This document shows positions 23,884-31,581 of a stretch of 64,000 bases of DNA, in pieces. Within the stretch, counting starts at the first letter, position 1. Every line of letters starts with the position of its first letter. This DNA is from SHVO01 sp041905525 (GTDB taxonomy: Bacteria; Pseudomonadota; Alphaproteobacteria; Rhodospirillales; Rhodospirillaceae): positions 33,120 to 97,119 of the forward strand of contig JAYRKY010000012.1 of assembly GCA_041905525.1 (NCBI GenBank), given 5' to 3'. The position numbers and the translations under genes are program-made. Under the pieces are notes generated by a model. It saw only the letters and a program-made list of their open reading frames with translations, did not search any database and was not told the origin of the DNA.

Positions 23884-24495
23884 CTACCGGACTTTCGCGA
23901 AGTTCTCCGCGGCGAAGTCCCAGTTCAGAAGTTTCTCGACGACCGCTTCGACGTGGTCCTTTCGCGCATTCTGATAGTCGAGGTAATAGGCGTGCTCCCA
24001 GACATCGACGGTAAGAAGGCAAGGCGTCTGCGCCGCGATGGGTGTCTCGCCGTCCCGCGTATCTTTCACCGTCAGGGTTCCGCCTTCCACGACCAGCCAC
24101 CCCCAGCCGCTGCCGAAGTGATCCGTGGACTTCGTTTTCAGCTCCTTCTTGAGCGCATCGAAGGACCCGAAGTCCCGTGTGATGGCGTCCGCAAGAGCGC
24201 CCTTAGGTTGCTTTGGGGTGGGTGACAGGCCGTTCCAATAGAAGGTGTGGTTCCACACCTGCGCCGCGTTGTTGAAAATCTTCTTGTTGTCGTCATCGCC
24301 ATACGTCTCGGCGATGATCTCCTCCAAAGACATCTCGGCGAAATCAGTCCCCTTGATGAGCTCGTTCAGCTTATCGACGTACCCTTTGTGATGTTTGCCG
24401 TAATGGAACGACAGCGTTTTGGCCGAGATGACAGGCGCCAGGGCATCTTCGGCATAAGGGAGCGGGGGCAACGTAAAAGGACCTGAGTTGGGCAA
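23884..24495 (-). CDS. sodB: Iron superoxide dismutase
   Basis: A 203-residue Fe/Mn-family superoxide dismutase. The metal ligands appear in order: the His of FHYGKHHKGYVDKLN, the His of NHTFYWN, and DVWEHAYYLDY with Asp and His. The GSGWGWLVVE loop and the Gln-containing region favour the iron type. I set the start at a TTG at 24495, where GGAG lies seven bases upstream, giving the usual N-terminus beginning near FTLPPLPYAEDALAP; an open frame extends 19 codons further. It lies among general stress genes, but I found no EcfG site for it. Confidence 0.93.
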   Translation of the reverse strand: MPNSGPFTLPPLPYAEDALAPVISAKTLSFHYGKHHKGYVDKLNELIKGTDFAEMSLEEIIAETYGDDDNKKIFNNAAQVWNHTFYWNGLSPTPKQPKGALADAITRDFGSFDALKKELKTKSTDHFGSGWGWLVVEGGTLTVKDTRDGETPIAAQTPCLLTVDVWEHAYYLDYQNARKDHVEAVVEKLLNWDFAAENFAKVR

Positions 24496-24584
24496 GGATG
24501 TCTCCTTCGAACGGATCGGAAAAAAGAGATTGGGGCTTGACCTTACGGTCAAACCCCAATCGTCACTTAACTAAACTGCCGGCG

Positions 24585-24767
24585 TTAGATCGGCGGCGGC
24601 GGCGATTTACCGCGAACCAGGTGAAGTACGAGAGTCACCAGGAACACAAGCAGGAACAGGAAGAACAGGATCTGCGCGATGCCGGCCGATGCGGAGGCAA
24701 GTCCGCCGAAGCCAAGCACGCCTGCGATGATCGCAACGACAAGGAAAACAAGGGCCCAACTCAGCAT
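24585..24767 (-). CDS. DUF1328 small membrane protein
   Basis: A 60-residue protein with two hydrophobic helices separated by GFGGLASASAGIAQ, the DUF1328 (YtjA-like) signature. The ATG follows AAGGAGATTCCCC. Function is unknown; members are often stress induced. It lies 28 bases after the entericidin gene and may be cotranscribed with it from the EcfG-type promoter upstream. Confidence 0.82.
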   Translation of the reverse strand: MLSWALVFLVVAIIAGVLGFGGLASASAGIAQILFFLFLLVFLVTLVLHLVRGKSPPPPI

Positions 24768-24795
24768 GGGGAATCTCCTTTCTACGGCAGCGCCG

Positions 24796-24942
24796 TTATT
24801 TCTTCGCGTCCTCAGCGGCGTCGTCGATCGCGTCGCCGGCGGAGCGGACATCTTCGCCCACACCTTCCACGGTGTTGCAGGCGGCGAGGCTCAGCGAAAA
24901 CGTCGTGATGAAAATGGCGAACAGGATCTTAAAAGCTTTCAT
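24796..24942 (-). CDS. Entericidin-like lipoprotein
   Basis: A 48-residue lipoprotein with a signal peptide and lipobox LAAC near residue 22, then a short mature chain TVEGVGEDVRSAGDAIDDAAED, the pattern of EcnA/EcnB. Entericidins are small envelope lipoproteins linked with stationary phase and stress. An EcfG-type promoter lies 60 bases upstream. Confidence 0.85.
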   Translation of the reverse strand: MKAFKILFAIFITTFSLSLAACNTVEGVGEDVRSAGDAIDDAAEDAKK

Positions 24943-25001
24943 GAAACGGTCCTCTCGTCTGCATCGAGGCAACAATTGCCTCGAGCGTAATCTCAAGGAC
25001 T

Positions 25002-25027
25002 AAACTCACGACCGCTTGCGAAGTTCC
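25002..25027 (-). promoter_or_regulatory. EcfG-type stress promoter for entericidin gene
   Basis: Read on the minus strand, GGAAC, 17 bases and GTTT. The -10 end lies 59 bases before the entericidin start codon. Confidence 0.7.
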
Positions 25028-25170
25028 GCGCCGTTACGCGAAGCGAGAGGATTTTCGCCCGCCGCGTGCGGCGAAATTGCGGCGGTGTGGCAGAACCATG
25101 GCGAATCAAAACGCCGCCTGCGTATCCGCAGGCGGCGTGAGTGGCGTTATCGTCTGCGCCTTCGTGTGAC

Positions 25171-25959
25171 TTATGCTTCGGGCTGATCTTCCGCCAGCAA
25201 CAGGGCCTGCGCGATCGTCGCCTTCACACTGTCGGCCATGAACGGTTTGGTGACCAAGAATGTAGGCTCAGGGCGCTCGCCCGTGAGAAGGCGCTCGGGA
25301 TAAGCTGTGATGAAGATCACCGGAGCGTCGACCTGCTCCAGGATATCGCTCACGGCATCGATGCCCGAGCTGTTATCGGCAAGCTGAATGTCCGCCAGGA
25401 TTAAACCGGGACGCCACTTGCCGACGGCGTTCACGGCTTCCGTCCTTGTGCGGACGACCGCGAAAACATTGTGCCCCATCTCCTCGACGATGTTGGAAAG
25501 GTCGAGCGAAATGATCGGCTCATCTTCGATGATCAGGACCGAGGTCGGGCTCTGCGCCACCAGATCGTATAGCGCTTCTTTCACCATCCGGCCGATTTCA
25601 TCCGGCGTGCGATCCAGGATCTGCGCCGCTTCCGCCTGGGTGAAGTCTTCCATCGCAGTCAGCAGCAGCGCCTGGCGGCGTGCGACGCCCAAGGCGTCCA
25701 AGCGGTCGCGAAAGCGGTCGCCGCTTTCGCCCTTCACCGCGAGACCCCGGGCAGGCTGCGTGCCCGACCAGATCACGTGGAACATGCGATAGAGCGCGAC
25801 GCGCGGGTGCATGTCGCGGTGATAGCGATCCGGAGATTCCACAATCGCTTCCAAAGTCGCACGGACATACGCGTCGCCGCTGGCCTGCGAGCCTGTCAGC
25901 GCGCGCGCGTAGCGGCGCAGGAATGGGAGATGAGATGCGATTTCGTGGGAGAGCGACAT
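25171..25959 (-). CDS. phyR: General stress response regulator PhyR
   Basis: A 262-residue anti-anti-sigma factor. Residues 1-135 form a sigma-factor-like domain (LPFLRRYARALTGSQ with the sigma2 pattern, then a sigma4-like region TQAEAAQILDRTPDEIG). Residues 138-255 are a receiver domain with VLIIEDEPIISLDL, phospho-acceptor Asp in LILADIQLAD and Lys in FLVTKPF. When phosphorylated, PhyR binds NepR and frees EcfG. NepR and EcfG are encoded 0.8-1.7 kb away. The cognate kinase is not in this window. Confidence 0.96.
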   Translation of the reverse strand: MSLSHEIASHLPFLRRYARALTGSQASGDAYVRATLEAIVESPDRYHRDMHPRVALYRMFHVIWSGTQPARGLAVKGESGDRFRDRLDALGVARRQALLLTAMEDFTQAEAAQILDRTPDEIGRMVKEALYDLVAQSPTSVLIIEDEPIISLDLSNIVEEMGHNVFAVVRTRTEAVNAVGKWRPGLILADIQLADNSSGIDAVSDILEQVDAPVIFITAYPERLLTGERPEPTFLVTKPFMADSVKATIAQALLLAEDQPEA

Positions 25960-26307
25960 GGTTGGAAATCCTATTGTATCCCCGCGCGGATCGCGCGCGT
26001 CTGAGGGATAAGGTTAAACAGGGCACCCGACATAAGACTAGTTGATTTTGGGGAGCGGTGGAATTTGTCCGGAACCGCGAGAGGCCGTGCTCTGGTTTTC
26101 AAGGTCTCGTGGCTTTCATTTCCGAGATCAGGCACCGCGGCGGACACGATGTGTGCGAAGGATAATGCGAGAAGTGATTTACACGCCTGGAGGAGGATGT
26201 GTGGGAAGGAGATACCTTTGCCCCGACGCACAACGCGGTCCGCCGGGATAAGTTCCCGGCGGGTGCAAAGATTTTTTACGGTCTTGATCCCCTGTCGCCC
26301 GGCGCGT
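25960..26307. other. Non-coding gap upstream of phyR
   Basis: No convincing gene was found in these 348 bases between the phyR start and the stop of the 99-residue protein gene. It must hold the phyR promoter. I saw no EcfG-type site in the phyR direction. Confidence 0.5.
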
Positions 26308-26607
26308 CTAATGGACCGCGTTACCCAGCTTGGTCGGGGCGGCGGGCGTCTCGGCCTGCGGGCCCTTCGTATCGTCTTCAAGGGCGAGAAGCGCACTGAC
26401 GATGGCGCCTAAGTGGCTGTTTTCACCGGAGGTCATGTTTTCCTCCTCCGCGGTTTGAAGGAGACGGGCATCGACTTCCCAGGCCCGTAAGATATCGATT
26501 TTCGCTTCCCGGGACAGGCCCGGATAGACCAGTACGTCTTTGGGATGTTGGAAGAATTTGCTGGGGTTGGTCTTCGCTTCATCAAGATTGAGTTGCGGCT
26601 GGGGCAT
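26308..26607 (-). CDS. Conserved hypothetical stress-region protein
   Basis: A 99-residue soluble protein. A central piece, FFQHPKDVLVYPGLSREAKIDILRAWEVDARLLQTAEEENM (residues about 18-58), belongs to a short alphaproteobacterial family often encoded near general stress genes; I know no function. A perfect EcfG-type promoter lies upstream, divergent from the ecfG promoter. Confidence 0.72.
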   Translation of the reverse strand: MPQPQLNLDEAKTNPSKFFQHPKDVLVYPGLSREAKIDILRAWEVDARLLQTAEEENMTSGENSHLGAIVSALLALEDDTKGPQAETPAAPTKLGNAVH

Positions 26608-26642
26608 AGCATCACCACATGCGGTTTAACGTTCCCCCGGCA

Positions 26643-26668
26643 AACGCCGCGTGTTCCCGCAAAGTTCC
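26643..26668 (-). promoter_or_regulatory. EcfG-type stress promoter, leftward
   Basis: On the minus strand GGAAC, 17 bases, CGTT: an exact consensus match, 36 bases ahead of the 99-residue protein gene. Confidence 0.83.
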
Positions 26669-26718
26669 GGTTCAACGCTAAGGCGGGAAAAAAGCGAAGT
26701 CTTCGAGGGGTTTCGGTG

Positions 26719-26744
26719 AAACTCTTTTCTACTTCCGAGCGTTG
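26719..26744 (+). promoter_or_regulatory. Candidate EcfG autoregulatory promoter
   Basis: GAAAC, 17 bases, CGTT; the -35 box has one change from GGAAC. It lies 36 bases before the ecfG start codon. EcfG genes are commonly self-activating. The same GAAAC form recurs at 29725-29750. Confidence 0.65.
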
Positions 26745-26779
26745 TCACTAATATCGGGCTTCATACTAAGGGACGGGCT

Positions 26780-27334
26780 ATGGCTAACGAATTCCACCAA
26801 ATGCTGCTTGAACATCTGCCGCGCCTGCAGGCCTACGCGATCATGTTGACGCGTGACCGTGCGCAGGCCGAAGACCTTTTGCAGGAAACGTCCCTCCGCG
26901 CGCTTCGCGCCCAGAACCAGTTCATGATGGGCACCAACTTCACCGCCTGGATCTATAAGATCCTACGCAACGAATACATCAGTTCGCTTCGTCGCAAGAA
27001 ACGCCAGCCGGTCCAGATCGAGGACATGCCGGCGGAATTCCTGTCGCGCAAGGGCGAACAGGAAAACGACGTGTTGTCGCGCGAGATCATCGCCGCGATG
27101 GATAAGCTTCAACATGGTCAGCGCGAAGTTCTCATTCTTATCTGCGCCAGCGGCCTCAGCTACGAAGAAGCCGCCGAGGCACTTGGCTGTTCCGTCGGCA
27201 CCATCAAGAGCCGCCTATGGAGAGCCCGCGCCCGCATGGCCTCCCTCATCATGGGCGACGAAGAAACGAAGTCGGGGAAAGGCCGCGATTTCGTCGAACC
27301 GCCGCGTGAAATGGCCAGCGCGGCTTTCCTATAA
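26780..27334 (+). CDS. ecfG: General stress sigma factor EcfG
   Basis: A 184-residue ECF15-type sigma factor. Region 2 is visible in LPRLQAYAIMLTRDRAQAEDLLQETSLRAL and the following FTAWIYKILRNEYISSLRRKKR; region 4 is LQHGQREVLILICASGLSYEEAAEALGCSVGTIKSRLWRAR. It directs transcription of stress genes after NepR release. The neighbouring phyR and nepR genes confirm the type. A candidate self-promoter precedes it and nepR follows 128 bases later. Confidence 0.95.
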   Translation: MANEFHQMLLEHLPRLQAYAIMLTRDRAQAEDLLQETSLRALRAQNQFMMGTNFTAWIYKILRNEYISSLRRKKRQPVQIEDMPAEFLSRKGEQENDVLSREIIAAMDKLQHGQREVLILICASGLSYEEAAEALGCSVGTIKSRLWRARARMASLIMGDEETKSGKGRDFVEPPREMASAAFL

Positions 27335-27462
27335 GGTTGCCCGTCCGCGAACCTACGCCTTACTATGCCTCAGCCGGGAGCACAGACCTTGGTCTGCGCT
27401 CCCGCACCACTAAACCGGGTAAGATTTTAAGCCGGTCCCTCCAGAGGTTGCTACGCTTAACG

Positions 27463-27660
27463 ATGAGTGAGAAGCCGAAGTCAAAGCCAGAGACAGCGAC
27501 TCCGACGCCGCGTCCGCAGGCAAAGTTCAATCCAGCTTTCGATTCCTGGTTGGAAACGAAGCTGCATAAGATTTTTGACTCCGTGGCCTCCGAGCCCCTG
27601 CCCCAGGACCTCGTGAAGTTGCTCGGCGACATCGACGAGGCTGAAAAGAAGAAGAAGTAG
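27463..27660 (+). CDS. nepR: Anti-sigma factor NepR
   Basis: A 65-residue protein. The helix pair LETKLHKIFDSVASEPLPQDLVKLLGDIDEAE (residues 29-60) fits the NepR core, in which the EPxPxxLxxLL pattern is conserved. NepR holds EcfG inactive until phosphorylated PhyR takes it away. Its order after ecfG is the reverse of the usual nepR-ecfG arrangement. The start ATG at 27463 gives a disordered Lys/Pro/Thr-rich N-terminus; a longer reading from 27337 is open but unlike the family. Confidence 0.85.
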   Translation: MSEKPKSKPETATPTPRPQAKFNPAFDSWLETKLHKIFDSVASEPLPQDLVKLLGDIDEAEKKKK

Positions 27661-27686
27661 CCGGTGTTCCACAGGCACAAAAAAAA

Positions 27687-27710
27687 CCGGAGTTTTGCTC
27701 CGGCTTTTTT
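27687..27710. terminator. Terminator after nepR
   Basis: CCGGAG and CTCCGG flank a five-base loop and are followed by CTTTTTT, with A-runs on the other side, so it can serve both convergent genes. Confidence 0.9.
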
Positions 27711-27725
27711 GTTTTCTCATGCCCT

Positions 27726-27962
27726 TTACGACGGCTTTTTGTGCTGATGCCCAGGCACAACGTGGCGCTTCCCTTCCGCCTCGGCCTGAGCCAGTTCTTC
27801 CGCCTCGTCGCCGTCTAAGCTCTTTTCGGCGTCGCGCGCCGCGGGCTCGACCTTGCCCGACTTCGCGAACTTTTCGGTCGCGTCGTTGTATTGCTTGGCG
27901 GCCGTGCGGCTGCCTTCGCCTTCGTTGCCCGAGGCCGCATTCGGTGTCTGATTTTGCGCCAT
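27726..27962 (-). CDS. Small hydrophilic stress-region protein
   Basis: A 78-residue protein almost without hydrophobic residues, rich in Ala, Glu, Asp, Lys and Gln, with a His-rich tail (VVPGHQHKKPS). It is probably disordered and resembles hydrophilin-like proteins, but I do not recognise a family. A GGAAC-18-CGTT site upstream suggests EcfG control. Confidence 0.6.
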   Translation of the reverse strand: MAQNQTPNAASGNEGEGSRTAAKQYNDATEKFAKSGKVEPAARDAEKSLDGDEAEELAQAEAEGKRHVVPGHQHKKPS

Positions 27963-27994
27963 GAACGATCTCCACAGTTGAGGGGTGGAGTTGA

Positions 27995-28021
27995 AACGCT
28001 TCGACGTCTGGATTTAGTTCC
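27995..28021 (-). promoter_or_regulatory. Weak EcfG-type promoter candidate
   Basis: On the minus strand GGAAC and CGTT are separated by 18 bases, one more than the other sites in this region. It lies 32 bases ahead of the hydrophilic protein gene. Confidence 0.45.
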
Positions 28022-28028
28022 CGGAGGG

Positions 28029-29162
28029 TTATTTCCGCTCGGCGAGCGCCGGCACGTTCCCTTGCCCCGTCTGAGGCGCCGCCGCCTGTGGGGCCCCCTG
28101 CCCGGCGGCAAGTTCCTCTTCGTAGGCATGCATCTCGTCCTGGTGCTGACGCCACCAGAAGCCCAGCAAGACCTTGCCCACCGCCACGACCGGGATGGCG
28201 ACGAAGATACCGAGGACGCCCCAGAGCTTGCCGCCTAAGAGAACGGCGAAGATCACCAGCGCCGGATTGAGGCGCACCCGGTCCCCGATCAGCCACGGCG
28301 ACAGGATGCTCGATTCAATCAACTCGGTGATCAGGTATGTCGCCCCGATCCCGAGCATGAGGGAGCTTTCCCACCCCCCTTGGGTCACACCGGTCGTCAC
28401 CGCCATGATCACGCCTATGGTGGTTCCGATATAAGGAAAGAACTTAAGCGCGCCGGAGATGACACCGATCACGATGGCGTAATTCAATCCGATAGCAAAA
28501 AGCCCGATGCTGTACAGGACGGCGCAACAGACACATACCCATGCCTGACCGTGCAGGAAGGCCGCCATCACGCGATCAATCCGGCGGCCGATGTAGCGCA
28601 GCGCGGGGCGCTTCTCCGGCGGTGCTTCTTCCACCAGCCAGGTCAGCATGCGCTGCCAATCCTTGAGCAGGTAAAAAGTGACCACAGGCGTCAAAAGCAT
28701 CAACCCAAACGTGGTCGCCAGCGAGGTTGCCAGCGGCACCGCGACGTCCGCGACCGGCGGCTCCGTGGGCGTCGGCTTCACGAGGCCCCCCAGGCCGATC
28801 TGCTGAAGGGCCGGGAAATACGGGCGCAGTTCCTGGCGCATCTCGCGCATCAAGGTGGTGAACACCTTTTGCAGCTCGCGGACCATCTCCTGCATTTGCT
28901 GGTAGACCAGCGGACCGGCGATCACAATCGTCGCGCCGATCGCAACCACAACGGTCGAGGTGATCAGCGCTGCGGCCACCGCGCGCGACATCCCCCGACG
29001 CTCCAGCCACGAGATCAGCGGATCGAACAGATAGGCGAAAATAAAGCAGACGACGAACAGCGCCAAAATGTCCCCGGCCAGCCAAACCAGGGCGGCCAGC
29101 ACAAGTCCGCCCAAGAAGAGCAGGAGAAGTTGGAGAGTTCCGGAGGTAGGCATGGGCGACAT
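28029..29162 (-). CDS. AI-2E family (PerM-like) transporter
   Basis: A 377-residue inner-membrane protein with about eight membrane segments. A long amphipathic loop (residues 85-140, MVRELQKVFTTLMREMRQELRPYF) follows the first three helices, and the C-terminal half contains FFPYIGTTIGVI and the IESSILSPWLIGDRVRLNPALVIFAVLLGG motif that marks the AI-2E/PerM family. Substrates are uncertain for most members; export of small molecules or ions is reported. The tail is Ala/Gln-rich. It sits among stress genes, with a terminator-bearing 95-base gap upstream. Confidence 0.88.
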   Translation of the reverse strand: MSPMPTSGTLQLLLLFLGGLVLAALVWLAGDILALFVVCFIFAYLFDPLISWLERRGMSRAVAAALITSTVVVAIGATIVIAGPLVYQQMQEMVRELQKVFTTLMREMRQELRPYFPALQQIGLGGLVKPTPTEPPVADVAVPLATSLATTFGLMLLTPVVTFYLLKDWQRMLTWLVEEAPPEKRPALRYIGRRIDRVMAAFLHGQAWVCVCCAVLYSIGLFAIGLNYAIVIGVISGALKFFPYIGTTIGVIMAVTTGVTQGGWESSLMLGIGATYLITELIESSILSPWLIGDRVRLNPALVIFAVLLGGKLWGVLGIFVAIPVVAVGKVLLGFWWRQHQDEMHAYEEELAAGQGAPQAAAPQTGQGNVPALAERK

Positions 29163-29201
29163 GAGGGCGCCGAAGGGGAAGGGATCCCCAGTATAAGCGA
29201 A

Positions 29202-29230
29202 CGGGAGCGGCCTGGACTAGGCCGCTCCCG
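29202..29230. terminator. Terminator after csbD-like gene
   Basis: CGGGAGCGGCC and GGCCGCTCCCG make an 11-bp stem with a seven-base loop just after the leftward CsbD gene. Confidence 0.75.
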
Positions 29231-29257
29231 CCGCAATTTCAGCCGGTGGTGTTCGGC

Positions 29258-29461
29258 CTAGTGGATGGCCTTTTCCCAGTCCTTGACCTGACGTTCGGCG
29301 ACCTCCTTCTGGATACCGTACCGCTCCTGAATCCGGCCGATCAGTTGATCGCGCTGGCCCGCGATGACATCCAGGTCGTCGTCCGTGAGATGGCCCCACT
29401 TTTCCTGAACCTTGCCGCGCAGCTGCTTCCAGTTTCCGCTGACTTGATCCCAATTCATCAT
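29258..29461 (-). CDS. CsbD family stress protein
   Basis: A 67-residue helical protein matching CsbD: NWDQVSGNWKQLRGKVQEKWGHLTDDDLDVIAGQRDQLIGRIQERYG. CsbD proteins are among the most strongly induced general stress products, with unknown biochemical role. Two adjacent ATGs (29461 and 29458) are possible starts. It lies 29 bases after the small membrane protein gene, and both should use the EcfG-type promoter at 29725-29750. Confidence 0.92.
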   Translation of the reverse strand: MMNWDQVSGNWKQLRGKVQEKWGHLTDDDLDVIAGQRDQLIGRIQERYGIQKEVAERQVKDWEKAIH

Positions 29462-29490
29462 GGCTGTTTCACCTTTCTCTTTATTGTTGT

Positions 29491-29667
29491 TTAGATCACG
29501 AACGCCCAAACGACCACGAGGGCGACGATCGCGGCGGACAACGACACCATGAGCATGTAGCGGACCCCGTGGCCCGTCTCGCCTTGACGCACTTCATTCA
29601 CCGTCAGGTTCTCGGGGTCCTTCGGCGGTGTGGACGTATCCGCCGCGGCATCGAATGGCTTCTGCAT
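29491..29667 (-). CDS. Small single-helix membrane protein
   Basis: A 58-residue protein with a hydrophilic N-terminus (DPENLTVNEVRQGETGHGVRYML) and one C-terminal membrane helix at about 39-57. The ATG at 29667 follows GGAGG at ideal spacing. The RQG...GHGVRYML phrase occurs in small proteins of alphaproteobacteria, but no function is known to me. It heads a two-gene unit with csbD. Confidence 0.7.
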   Translation of the reverse strand: MQKPFDAAADTSTPPKDPENLTVNEVRQGETGHGVRYMLMVSLSAAIVALVVVWAFVI

Positions 29668-29724
29668 AACAGCCTCCATCATTAGGGGGCGGGCACGAAT
29701 GTGCGGCGCCGGTCTGGATAGACA

Positions 29725-29750
29725 TAACGTCGGCGCGGGGCCGGAAGTTT
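29725..29750 (-). promoter_or_regulatory. EcfG-type stress promoter (GAAAC form)
   Basis: On the minus strand GAAAC, 17 bases, CGTT, 57 bases before the start of the small membrane protein-csbD unit. Confidence 0.62.
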
Positions 29751-29781
29751 CTCCCTCGCTGCGGGAGCCCCAGTTCTAGGG

Positions 29782-30273
29782 TCAGCGGCGCCGCGGAGAT
29801 CGCGGACGCGCGCTACCCTCTCGATCCCACTGGCCGTTACCTTCGGCATTACGGCCGGCGCTGCGGGTCCGGTCCATCTGGGACATTTGATTGTTACTAT
29901 CGGAGCCGAAGGCGCGCTCCGACGCCAGTCCGTCCATCCCGCTCCCACCCTCCTGGCCGCGATATTCCCCCTCAGGGCGACGTCCCTCTTGCATCCACTC
30001 ACCCTTCCTGCCGGCGGCCGGAACGTCACGGGTGCGTCGCTGTACCCCATACCCGCCGCCGTAGCTTTCGCGTTCGTAATCGCGCCCTTCGAATGCCGCC
30101 CGCTCACCGCTGCGATCGTCGGTCTTGCGCGCATTGCGCTCGCGTCCGCTGCCGTAGTTCGGTGTCCGGCCCCGTGGATCGCCAACATCCTCACGCGCCT
30201 CGCGCGCGGCGTCGCTGCGGCGCGGTCCGCGCCCGAATTCATCATGGGTTCCGTACTGATCGTGGCGCGGCAT
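29782..30273 (-). CDS. Arg/Gly-rich disordered protein
   Basis: A 163-residue highly hydrophilic protein dominated by Arg, Gly, Asp, Glu and Ser, with almost no hydrophobic residues, so it is probably disordered. It has many RG and RD pairs and a basic end, RPRSPRRR. No family is recognised; it resembles stress-induced desiccation-type proteins in composition only. The ATG at 30273 follows AGGAAAATCCC. A candidate EcfG promoter precedes it. Confidence 0.6.
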   Translation of the reverse strand: MPRHDQYGTHDEFGRGPRRSDAAREAREDVGDPRGRTPNYGSGRERNARKTDDRSGERAAFEGRDYERESYGGGYGVQRRTRDVPAAGRKGEWMQEGRRPEGEYRGQEGGSGMDGLASERAFGSDSNNQMSQMDRTRSAGRNAEGNGQWDREGSARPRSPRRR

Positions 30274-30315
30274 GGGATTTTCCTCGTGGTGATTGCGAGA
30301 AGCGGTCCAGAAAAT

Positions 30316-30341
30316 AACCGGCGCGCGCGCACCAAAGTTCC
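30316..30341 (-). promoter_or_regulatory. EcfG-type stress promoter candidate
   Basis: On the minus strand GGAAC, 17 bases, GGTT, 43 bases ahead of the Arg/Gly-rich protein gene. Confidence 0.58.
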
Positions 30342-30475
30342 GACAACGACACGTCACAGCGCGCTGCGGGAGGTGCAGGGCGCCGCGGTCACACGCTGCC
30401 TTTTCGTCGCCTTGATTGACGCATTTTTGCCCTGAAAATACAGGGATTTGGCCGCTGGTTTTGCGCCGGCGGAGC

Positions 30476-30501
30476 GGAACGAAGTGGCGCACCTGCCCGT
30501 T
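30476..30501 (+). promoter_or_regulatory. EcfG-type stress promoter for SH3 protein
   Basis: GGAAC, 17 bases, CGTT: exact consensus, 61 bases before the start codon at 30563. Confidence 0.82.
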
Positions 30502-30562
30502 CTGTTTCTGCATCCGGCTTCACCACTTCGACAACACGCCGGATCCTTCGAGGATCGAGAGC

Positions 30563-30997
30563 ATGAAAAAGATTGTCCTACTTTGTGCGTCCGCCGCCGC
30601 GTCGATGATCGTCTCGACCGCGGCGTTTGCCGCCAACGGATCAACCTCGCAAGGTGTCGAAATTCAGGCGGGCCCAGGTTCCGAATACCCCGACGTCATG
30701 CGCCTCGCCCCCAATCTCAAGATTACCATTCACGCCTGCACCCGCGCGTGGGATTGGTGCGACATCGAATGGTGCGGCAATCGTGGGTGGGCGCCGGCGG
30801 CGGCCCTCGATTACCGCCTCGACGACACGCTGCTTCCGGTCAGCGACTTCGGCCCCCGCGTCGGCCTTCCCCAGGTGGAATTCAATCTCACAAGATACTG
30901 GGACGCCAACTATCGTCAGCGGCCGTGGTATTCGCAGCGCCAGGAGTGGGTCGAACGCGGTCCTACGAAAGTCCTCGCGGAAGCCGCCATCGACTGA
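30563..30997 (+). CDS. Exported bacterial SH3-domain protein
   Basis: A 144-residue exported protein with signal peptide (cleavage near AFA-AN, residue 23). An SH3-like domain covers about residues 28-80, seen in VEIQAGPGSEYPDVMRLAPN and WDWCDIEWCGNRGWAPAAAL. The rest is Arg/Tyr/Trp-rich (RYWDANYRQRPWY). SH3b domains commonly bind cell wall. The ATG follows GAGGATCGAGAGC, and the upstream EcfG site places the gene in the stress regulon. Confidence 0.83.
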   Translation: MKKIVLLCASAAASMIVSTAAFAANGSTSQGVEIQAGPGSEYPDVMRLAPNLKITIHACTRAWDWCDIEWCGNRGWAPAAALDYRLDDTLLPVSDFGPRVGLPQVEFNLTRYWDANYRQRPWYSQRQEWVERGPTKVLAEAAID

Positions 30998-31006
30998 CGA
31001 AAAAAA

Positions 31007-31033
31007 GGCCCTCCCGCACACGGCGGAAGGGCC
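31007..31033. terminator. Hairpin after SH3-domain gene
   Basis: GGCCCTCCCGC and GGCGGAAGGGCC pair imperfectly around a short loop; A-run before, ATTTGG after. Confidence 0.55.
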
Positions 31034-31194
31034 ATTTGGAAGTCACAGGGATCCTGGCGGAGCGCGGGGGAAGGCGCTGGGGAACGCGCCGGGATCGACA
31101 TCATAACGACGGCAGGTTGTGAAGGTTCCCGTCCAGGGGGAGCCGCGCACAAAAATCTTGGCCTTTGGTCTGCGCCTTGTTTGTGGCGCTGGAT

Positions 31195-31581
31195 CTAGTT
31201 GGGTGCCACCTTCAGCGCATCGATGAGCCCTTGCTCCAGACCCTCGATACCATAGGGTTTCCGAATGGTCGCGCAGCCCTGCATGGTCTCGGGCAGGCTG
31301 CAGTCGTCCATACCCGTGGTCACGATCACGCGGATGCCCCGATTCTTCAGCAATTGTGCCGCCGGAGCGCTGGGCTCGCCGCGCAGTCGGTAATCCAGCA
31401 AGACCGCGTCGACGTCGCCGGCCTTCAGGGTATCGGCCAGGGACATCGCTTCCGTCAGGGTGCGCGCCGTACCCGCGTGAACGCAGCCCAACTCGTCCAG
31501 CATGATCTCCAGCATGGCGCCGATCGGCACTTCGTCTTCGATGACCGCAATTCGTTTGCCGGCCAGGATGGGATTGCTCAA
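31195..31581 (-). CDS. Single-domain response regulator
   Basis: A 128-residue stand-alone receiver domain. The acidic pair is in IAVIEDEVPIG (about residues 11-21), the phospho-acceptor Asp in AVLLDYRL (about 63), and the Lys in CATIRKPYG (about 108). There is no output domain. Such proteins relay phosphate to or from hybrid kinases, and in alphaproteobacteria single receivers of this kind often tune the PhyR pathway. That link is inference from location. Confidence 0.85.
   Translation of the reverse strand: MSNPILAGKRIAVIEDEVPIGAMLEIMLDELGCVHAGTARTLTEAMSLADTLKAGDVDAVLLDYRLRGEPSAPAAQLLKNRGIRVIVTTGMDDCSLPETMQGCATIRKPYGIEGLEQGLIDALKVAPN

Noticed and set aside
26068..26098. GGAAC near 26079 on the plus strand as an EcfG promoter
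   Set aside because: The -10 element does not fall at the right spacing and no plus-strand gene follows.
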